This document shows positions 5,790 to 6,744 of a stretch of DNA of 6,744 nt, one piece after another. Positions within the stretch are counted from its first letter, which is position 1. The number at the start of each line of letters is the position of its first letter. Both the position numbers and the translations under genes were made by a program. Under the pieces are notes generated by a model. That model saw only the letters and a program-made list of their open reading frames with translations, searched no databases and had not been told where the DNA came from. Source of the DNA: an uncultured Thiotrichaceae bacterium (lineage in GTDB: Bacteria > Pseudomonadota > Gammaproteobacteria > Thiotrichales > Thiotrichaceae); contig CALHTA010000024.1 of assembly GCA_938038645.1 (NCBI GenBank), positions 1-6,744 of the forward strand. The letters are read 5' to 3'.

Positions 5790-6744
5790 TGACTGCGCTA
5801 CTTAAAGTTGAAAATCTACGGATTGAATTAACCACTCGTGATGGTATAGCGCCGGTAATCGATGACCTTTCCTTAGAGCTTAATGCGGGTGAAACGCTAA
5901 GTTTTGTGGGTGAGTCTGGCTGTGGTAAATCCATGACTGCTCTTGCATTAATGGGATTGCTGCCAGAGAAAGTAGGGCGTGTGGCTGCTGGACGAATAAT
6001 GTTTAATGGTGAAGATCTTACACAGGCTTCAGACGAAAGATTAAATGAAATCCGCGGCAACGATATCTCCATGATTTTTCAGGAGCCGATGACCTCGTTA
6101 AATCCTGTTTTCACAATCGGTGAGCAAATAGCTGAGGTGTTGCGTCGCCACCGAGGCATGAATAAGGAAGGTGCTTGGAATCGGTCGATTGAGCTACTGG
6201 ACGCTGTGCGTATTCCTAATCCTAAGAATCGGGTGAAAGATTACCCGCATCAATTATCGGGTGGGCAACGTCAGCGTGTAATGATTGCGATAGCGCTGGC
6301 GTGCGAACCTAAAATACTAATCGCTGATGAACCAACCACTGCCTTAGATGTGACGGTACAAGCACAAATATTCGATTTGATGCGTGACCTTGGTCGCGAG
6401 TTTGGTACCGCGATTATATTGATTACCCACGACATGGGCGCGGTTGCTGAAATGGCAGAGCGCATGATCGTGATGTACGCCGGCCGTATGGCAGAAACTG
6501 GCCCGGTGCAGCAGGTGATTGATCATCCTCATCATCCTTACACAAAAGGTTTGATTACCTGCGTGCCGCACTTGTTAGCTGAGTTGACGGAAGAGCGGCC
6601 ACCGCTTGCTGAAATTGGCGGTATCGTTCCGGCATTGAAAGATTTTGGTCAAAACGCTTGTCTATTTGCATCCCGCTGTGATCGTGCAAATGATCAATGC
6701 CTTTCTGAGCGCCCACCGGAAGTTGCCTTTACTAACGGTCAGCT
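5789..6744 (+). CDS. ABC importer ATPase, DppD/OppD-type, 3' end outside window
   Basis: This cytoplasmic ATPase powers the importer; 318 codons are visible and the frame is still open at the edge. Walker A GESGCGKS is at 41-48, the Q-loop Gln at 98 (FQEPMTSLNP, the family's typical wording), signature LSGGQ at 156-160, Walker B ILIADEP at 176-182 with Glu181, and the H-loop His at 214. The oligopeptide-type C-terminal domain begins near HPYTKGL (249-255). It carries Cys291, Cys297 and Cys304 in the C-x5-C-x6-C pattern known to ligate an iron-sulphur cluster in OppD-type subunits; the usual fourth cysteine would fall just past the edge. The start overlaps the DppC-type stop (TAATG) and has only a weak GAG upstream, so translation is probably coupled. 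The order SBP, permease, permease, ATPase predicts a DppF-type partner next, although in some systems DppD and DppF are fused. Confidence 0.95.
   Translation, partial: MTALLKVENLRIELTTRDGIAPVIDDLSLELNAGETLSFVGESGCGKSMTALALMGLLPEKVGRVAAGRIMFNGEDLTQASDERLNEIRGNDISMIFQEPMTSLNPVFTIGEQIAEVLRRHRGMNKEGAWNRSIELLDAVRIPNPKNRVKDYPHQLSGGQRQRVMIAIALACEPKILIADEPTTALDVTVQAQIFDLMRDLGREFGTAIILITHDMGAVAEMAERMIVMYAGRMAETGPVQQVIDHPHHPYTKGLITCVPHLLAELTEERPPLAEIGGIVPALKDFGQNACLFASRCDRANDQCLSERPPEVAFTNGQ

Overview
The window looks like an ordinary chromosomal segment of a Gram-negative bacterium, most likely a gammaproteobacterium. The substrate-binding protein has a cleavable Sec signal and no lipobox, as expected for a free periplasmic protein. 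Base composition is moderate and even across all genes, and starts carry clear AGGAGG-type ribosome binding sites. Genus-level assignment is not possible from the sequence alone. Nothing points to a mobile element, CRISPR array, rRNA or tRNA.

Layout: two divergent gene sets leave a shared control region of about 125 bp (2148-2272). The minus-strand set runs leftward. First comes a YtcJ/Amidohydro_3-type metal-dependent amidohydrolase (504-2147). Its stop codon directly abuts the ATG of a COG0523 (CobW/P47K) metallochaperone-type GTPase (1-503), which is cut by the left window edge. The plus-strand set runs rightward and is a family-5 (Dpp/Opp/Nik-type) ABC importer. Its genes are a periplasmic binding protein (2273-3844), a DppB-like permease (about 3922-4899), a DppC-like permease (4896-5789) and a DppD-like ATPase (5789 to the window end, incomplete). 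The last three overlap by 4 and 1 nt and are surely co-translated. The binding protein and first permease are separated by an 11-bp stem-loop. A DppF-type second ATPase would be expected just beyond the right edge.

How it may work together (inference): the importer brings a peptide-like or N-acylated small molecule into the cytoplasm. The amidohydrolase cleaves an amide or related bond in it, and the COG0523 GTPase may supply or safeguard the metal that the amidohydrolase needs. Each component is a known family. The less usual points are the tight amidohydrolase/COG0523 pairing, the dyad-rich control region and the stem-loop that covers the longest possible permease start.
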